A stretch of 9,417 nt of DNA from Clostridia bacterium. Its GTDB lineage: Bacteria > Bacillota > Clostridia > Oscillospirales > Butyricicoccaceae. Both the position numbers and the translations under genes were made by a program. Below the pieces are notes generated by a model that was not told the DNA's origin, searched no databases, and saw only the letters and a program-made list of their open reading frames with translations. The stretch lies in the NCBI GenBank assembly GCA_017556565.1, contig JAFYMQ010000107.1, forward strand, positions 1 through 9,417, given 5' to 3'. Positions within the stretch are counted from its first letter, which is position 1. Each line of letters starts with the position of its first letter. Shown one piece after another: positions 7,431 to 9,417 of the stretch.

Positions 7431-7791
7431 TTTGATTGCTCGATTTCCGCAGCAGAACGTATCCGACTGCAATAAGAAGCATACCTGCCATTGCCAGAAT
7501 GGGAATAGGCCAGACCAGCTGTCCTGCATCTATCAGCGCCGAGGTGTTTGTTACGGTGAACTCAAGGCCGTTTTGGGTATAGGTTGCAGTAAAGCCCTGA
7601 GGCACCTCAGCCTCAAGCACGCTGTATGCATCACTCTGGGGCATATCCAAAAATCTCATCTGCCAGTTGTTCTGCTCGCTCAGTATTGCGGTCGCGACAA
7701 GATTGCCGTCACGGAGCAGCTGAACGGTCACACTGTCTGTGATGGGTGTGGATTCATCGGTGTTCCACACTTTTTTGATTGTGATGTCCAC
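7423..7791 (-). CDS. Cna-B domain with cell-wall anchor region (C-terminal half of surface protein)
   Basis: Taken alone, a GTG start gives 122 residues. Residues 1-83 are a Cna-B domain, a small beta-sandwich of Gram-positive surface proteins stabilised by a Lys-Asn isopeptide bond. The expected residues are present: K7 (KKVWN), catalytic E60 (YSVLEAEVP) and N82 (FTVTNT). Residues 86-90 are LIDAG, where LPxTG or IQTG would be expected. QLVWPIPILAMAGMLLIAVGYVLL follows as the membrane segment, ending in RKSSNQNG. The fragment lacks a signal peptide, so as a separate product it would probably not be displayed correctly. A GAAAGG only three bases before the GTG is a poor ribosome site. I consider it the tail of the preceding gene, not an independent gene. 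Its end overlaps the next sortase by 8 bp. Confidence 0.6.
   Translation of the reverse strand: MDITIKKVWNTDESTPITDSVTVQLLRDGNLVATAILSEQNNWQMRFLDMPQSDAYSVLEAEVPQGFTATYTQNGLEFTVTNTSALIDAGQLVWPIPILAMAGMLLIAVGYVLLRKSSNQNG
7522..7536 (-). other. Degenerate sortase sorting motif (LIDAG)
   Basis: These five codons encode L-I-D-A-G exactly where a sorting motif belongs: just before a Pro-containing hydrophobic segment (WPIPILAMAG) and a short basic tail. The canonical form is LPxTG, and L-I-Q-T-G-Q-L-x-W-P-x-P is common in related Clostridia proteins as I recall them. Here Thr is Ala and Gln is Asp, with only the Gly and flanks kept. Confidence 0.6.
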
Positions 7792-7809
7792 GAGCCTTTC
7801 GGTGTCTGT

Positions 7810-7812
7810 TTA
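7810..7812 (-). other. Premature TAA within the surface protein gene
   Basis: On the minus strand the frame reads ...GAA ATC AAC GCA TCT CCC TAA ACA GAC ACC GAA AGG CTC GTG GAC ATC... Both sides are in register and encode adjoining parts of one domain architecture. TAA followed by A is an efficient terminator context and is not a selenocysteine (TGA) or pyrrolysine (TAG) codon. Confidence 0.8.
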
Positions 7813-8298
7813 GGGAGATGCGTTGATTTCATAGTTGTATGTTATGCCTGTCTTGTAGGGAACGGTAACGATAAAAGATCTGCAATCGGCATAGCCTCTG
7901 ACCGAATTGATCTGCTTGACAAAATACAGACCGAGAGGCAGATTGGAGAAAACCGCTGTTCCGTTGGAATCGGTGGTTGCCTGTCTGGACGACAGGGAGG
8001 CAGACAGTACGTAGGAGTCGAGCTTGGATGCAAGAGAGCGGTCATTCAGCGCTATACCGCAGGTCGAAAACTCAGGGGTATATGTATAAGCAAGATTGCC
8101 CGCCTGGTTCAGTCGTACTGTAGCCACGTAATATACGCAAAGCTGGGCACCGGGTATGGGCGCGCCGTTTTCGGGATCGGTCAGCGACACGGTTATCGAG
8201 CCCGTGCGGCTTTCGTCATAGCCCAGGGCAAATGCCGATACGGGCATTATTGCCAGAATCAGCGCAGCGATCACAGCGGTTATAAGCTTATTTTTCAT
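7810..8298 (-). CDS. Secreted SpaA-like domain protein (N-terminal half of surface protein)
   Basis: This 162-residue reading frame begins with a signal peptide (MKNKLITAVIAALILAIMPV then SAFA, with likely cleavage near residue 24). A prealbumin-like SpaA domain follows at about 33-147: GSITVSLTDPENGAPIPGAQL at its start and AVFSNLPLGLYFVKQ at 115-129, the usual G-x-Y-x-x-x strand of these domains. Such domains are found in pilins and adhesins of Gram-positive bacteria. The product as encoded stops at ASP, before its Cna-B domain and wall anchor, so it would be secreted and lost or unstable. A clear ribosome site (AAAGGAG, nine bases upstream) supports the ATG at 8298, which overlaps the end of the class C sortase by 11 bp. 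Confidence 0.8.
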   Translation of the reverse strand: MKNKLITAVIAALILAIMPVSAFALGYDESRTGSITVSLTDPENGAPIPGAQLCVYYVATVRLNQAGNLAYTYTPEFSTCGIALNDRSLASKLDSYVLSASLSSRQATTDSNGTAVFSNLPLGLYFVKQINSVRGYADCRSFIVTVPYKTGITYNYEINASP

Positions 8299-9109
8299 TG
8301 CCTGAGTCTCCTTTCTTGGGTTTTTGCGGGGTGCGGTATTTGACCATCAGGTGTATCAAAAATACCAGCAGCATAGGCGCAGCCACGGCAGGTGTGACAA
8401 CAAGGGGCTCTATCTGGAACGCCTCGTTGGATACGTAGATGGGCGGCTTTTCTATAATAGTTTCTATTCTCACACCGCGGACAAGCAGACGGTGGGTGTT
8501 GATGCCGTATGGGGTGCAGGTGAACAGAGTGCAGTAATCCATACCATCAACTATCTGCAGATCATCAAACTCGCGGGGTGTAATGACCTTTACCTGATCG
8601 ACCTGATAGGTCAGCACCTGATCAAGCACAGTGATCTGAAAAGTATCACCAACCTCAAGTCTGTCCAGATCGGTAAACAGTCTTGCGCTGGGCAATCCTC
8701 TGTGTGCCGACATTACGCAGTGGGTGCTCTCTCCGCCTACGGGCAGGCTTGTACCCTCAAGATGACCTACGCCTTTGTTAAGCACGTCAGTGGATGTGCC
8801 GTGATAGATAGGCAGTTCAACGCCGATCTTGTCTATCTTGACGTAGCCTATGATATCTGTACCCTCGATTTTCAGCGCATCATAATACCCGGGCACGTCG
8901 ACATAATCCCTCAAGGGATAGGTGGTCTCGCCGAGTGCTTGGTTGTAATCGTATGCAGACTGAAAAACCGCGCTGTAATCCTTTGGCTCAAGATGCTTGA
9001 GTACCGTTTCGTAGTTTACGATTGCTCGTGTTTGAGTTTTTGAGTTCCAATAACTGCTGAAAGCAGGATATATCAGCACGGAGACGCCTATCAAAAAACC
9101 AAGGGTCAG
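8288..9109 (-). CDS. Class C (pilin-type) sortase, 5' end missing
   Basis: About 273 residues of a pilus-type class C sortase are present; this family polymerises pilin subunits through isopeptide bonds outside the membrane. Visible in order are the distal half of the N-terminal membrane anchor (LTLGFLIGVSVLIYP), SSYWNSKTQTRAI, GYVKIDKIGVELPIYHGTS and the catalytic His (VMSAHRG, codon 8702-8704). The catalytic Cys (TLFTCTPYGINTHR, 8516-8518) and Arg (8489-8491) come next. The C-terminal membrane helix of this class (about 8342-8404) and a Lys-rich tail close the protein. I do not see the DPF/DPW lid motif. Family members start about 10-15 residues before LTLGF, but no in-frame ATG, GTG or TTG lies there. 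The frame stays open to 9370 only because it runs antisense through a spoVAC fragment. The first in-frame candidate inside is TTG at 9094, which would cut into the anchor. Confidence 0.82.
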   Translation of the reverse strand: MTLGFLIGVSVLIYPAFSSYWNSKTQTRAIVNYETVLKHLEPKDYSAVFQSAYDYNQALGETTYPLRDYVDVPGYYDALKIEGTDIIGYVKIDKIGVELPIYHGTSTDVLNKGVGHLEGTSLPVGGESTHCVMSAHRGLPSARLFTDLDRLEVGDTFQITVLDQVLTYQVDQVKVITPREFDDLQIVDGMDYCTLFTCTPYGINTHRLLVRGVRIETIIEKPPIYVSNEAFQIEPLVVTPAVAAPMLLVFLIHLMVKYRTPQKPKKGDSGNEK

Positions 9110-9112
9110 AAC

Positions 9113-9283
9113 ATCACCGGTTTTGCCAACGCCATCTCCGCCCCCGCGGTGGAATTCAAGACGGAAGGCTTTATCCTGGGTGTAGGCGCAAAGATGTTCA
9201 CCATCGCAGGACCTGTCATTGTCTATGGCGTGAGCGTCAGCGTGGTGTATGGTTTTATCTATTGGATTTGGACAATGATATAA
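9113..9283 (+). pseudogene. spoVAC: 3' fragment of spoVAC (stage V sporulation protein AC)
   Basis: Plus-strand codons from 9113 give ITGFANAISAPAVEFKTEGF, then ILGVGAKMFTIAGPVIVYG and a hydrophobic tail ending WIWTMI before TAA (9281-9283). This matches the C-terminal end of SpoVAC as I remember it (P-ITGFAN, EFK-x-EG, G-x-GAKMF-x-IAGPVIVYG). SpoVAC is an inner-membrane channel-like protein for dipicolinic acid movement in spores. Only 56 of roughly 150 residues are here. Just left of ITGFAN, the sequence instead reads as the start of the sortase on the other strand. No spoVAD follows within view; a terminator does. I am confident of the SpoVA-type identity and less sure of the AC subtype. 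It is a remnant or an assembly-joined gene end. Confidence 0.7.
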
Positions 9284-9320
9284 AAAGCAGGACTTCTCTT
9301 TGGGAGGAGTCCTGCTTTTT
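9282..9320. terminator. Strong bidirectional intrinsic terminator
   Basis: AAAAAGCAGGACT (9282-9294) pairs perfectly over 13 bases with AGTCCTGCTTTTT (9308-9320), with a 13-base loop. The A and T runs at the ends let it act in both directions. It overlaps the last base pairs of the spoVAC stop codon and would end that transcript. On the minus strand it would block entry of transcripts into the sortase locus from the right. Confidence 0.85.
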
Positions 9321-9345
9321 ATGTATACCCTTCTTCGACGGACTT

Positions 9346-9366
9346 TTCTACACAGATTGTGTAGAA
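9346..9366. promoter_or_regulatory. Perfect 9-bp palindrome, candidate operator
   Basis: TTCTACACA (9346-9354) and TGTGTAGAA (9358-9366) are exact inverted repeats around GAT. The palindrome sits 31 bases before the ATG at 9398 and includes TAGAAT (9362-9367), a possible -10 box; no good -35 is seen at 16-18 bases. Position and symmetry suit a repressor site for the gene starting at 9398. CTACA/TGTAG half-sites recall BlaI/CopY operators, but the spacing differs, so the factor is unknown. It has no U-run and is not a terminator. Confidence 0.45.
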
Positions 9367-9397
9367 TCAAACTGACAAGAGGAAAGGAGCGAATACC

Positions 9398-9417
9398 ATG
9401 ACAGAAGAAAACTATCA
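9398..9417 (+). CDS. Start of an unidentified gene (first seven residues)
   Basis: ATG at 9398 follows GGAAAGGAG (9381-9389), a near-ideal ribosome site with eight bases of spacing. The coding start MTEENYQ runs off the window. Too little is visible to name it. It lies beyond the terminator, so it is a separate transcription unit from the spoVAC fragment. Confidence 0.55.

Larger units (their letters stand above)
7423..8298 (-). pseudogene. Cna-B/SpaA-type surface protein gene interrupted by an in-frame TAA
   Basis: Two open stretches, 7810-8298 and 7423-7791, lie in the same reading frame with only TAA and six sense codons (TDTERL) between them. Read through, they make a 291-residue protein of classic build: signal peptide, SpaA-like domain, Cna-B domain, sorting-signal-like C-terminus with hydrophobic segment and RK tail. 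I recall similar proteins in which a sense codon occupies the linker before VTVKKVW, so TAA most simply arose by one substitution of a codon such as AAA. The flanking sortases fit a substrate of this kind. TAA is a normal stop elsewhere in the window. I infer a recent nonsense mutation or a sequencing error, with inefficient readthrough a less likely alternative. Confidence 0.75.

Noticed and set aside
7431..7529. N-terminal extension of the second sortase to ATG 7529
   Set aside because: The extension lies inside the anchor region of the surface protein and would put 33 odd residues before a clear signal anchor. A start at 7430 fits the family.
7810..7812. Recoded stop (selenocysteine, pyrrolysine or altered genetic code)
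   Set aside because: The codon is TAA, not TGA or TAG. TAA ends other genes here (STAS, the sensor, the tail-anchored protein), and there is no hairpin evident just after it.
7390..8343. Long plus-strand open frame through the surface-protein locus
   Set aside because: It is antisense to the Cna-B/SpaA gene and the second sortase. The minus-strand products have signal peptide, domains and anchor; this one has none.
9110..9370. N-terminal extension of the class C sortase to ATG 9370
   Set aside because: These codons are antisense to the spoVAC fragment and cross the terminator hairpin. Their translation (His/Arg/Cys-rich) is unlike any sortase N-terminus.
1..9417. CRISPR array, tRNA or rRNA genes, insertion sequence ends
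   Set aside because: I looked for regularly spaced repeats, cloverleaf-type sequences and transposase motifs and saw none. The window is almost fully coding.

Overview
The window reads as part of a chromosome from a Gram-positive, spore-forming Clostridia-type bacterium (Bacillota; a Ruminococcaceae/Oscillospirales relative is my best guess, not proven). The reasons are sortases with a Cna-B/SpaA surface protein, a SpoIIE-like phosphatase partner-switching set, a SpoVAC sporulation fragment at the right end, and purine-rich Shine-Dalgarno sites. Every complete gene lies on the minus strand, so in transcription order the window runs from right to left.

Right end (about 9110-9417): this is the only plus-strand coding signal. 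The last 56 codons of a spoVAC-like gene end in TAA, directly followed by a strong bidirectional hairpin terminator. Next come a 9-bp perfect palindrome, a good ribosome binding site and the first seven codons of an unidentified gene. The spoVAC fragment abuts head-on a class C sortase that lacks its natural start. This marks either a real rearrangement or an assembly join near 9105-9115.

Surface-protein locus (6702 to about 9109, minus): a class C sortase, a Cna-B/SpaA-type surface protein and a second, smaller sortase form a tightly overlapping operon. The surface protein is cut into two same-frame pieces by one TAA codon at 7810-7812. Rejoined, it would be a 291-residue adhesin or pilin-like protein with signal peptide, SpaA-like domain, Cna-B domain and C-terminal anchor. 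Its sorting motif is degenerate (LIDAG), and the second sortase has Lys where the catalytic Arg is expected. Together with the beheaded first sortase, this looks like a decaying pilus or adhesin locus.

Middle (4311-6632, minus): an unrecognised 322-residue protein is followed after 57 bp by a complete guanine deaminase (guaD).

Left (1-4294, minus): a compact signalling operon follows. It holds a 317-residue protein of unknown function with a C-terminal membrane anchor. Next is a 945-residue membrane protein joining a LytS-like membrane domain, an extracytoplasmic sensor, HAMP, a SpoIIE/PP2C phosphatase and an RsbW-like ATPase. A STAS-domain anti-sigma-factor antagonist comes next. Last is the start of a RelA/SpoT-like HD hydrolase, coupled to the STAS gene by TAATG and running off the left edge. 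The inferred logic is that an external signal sets the phosphorylation state of the STAS protein, with an alarmone-type hydrolase made in step with it. No stretch over 300 bases lacks a gene.
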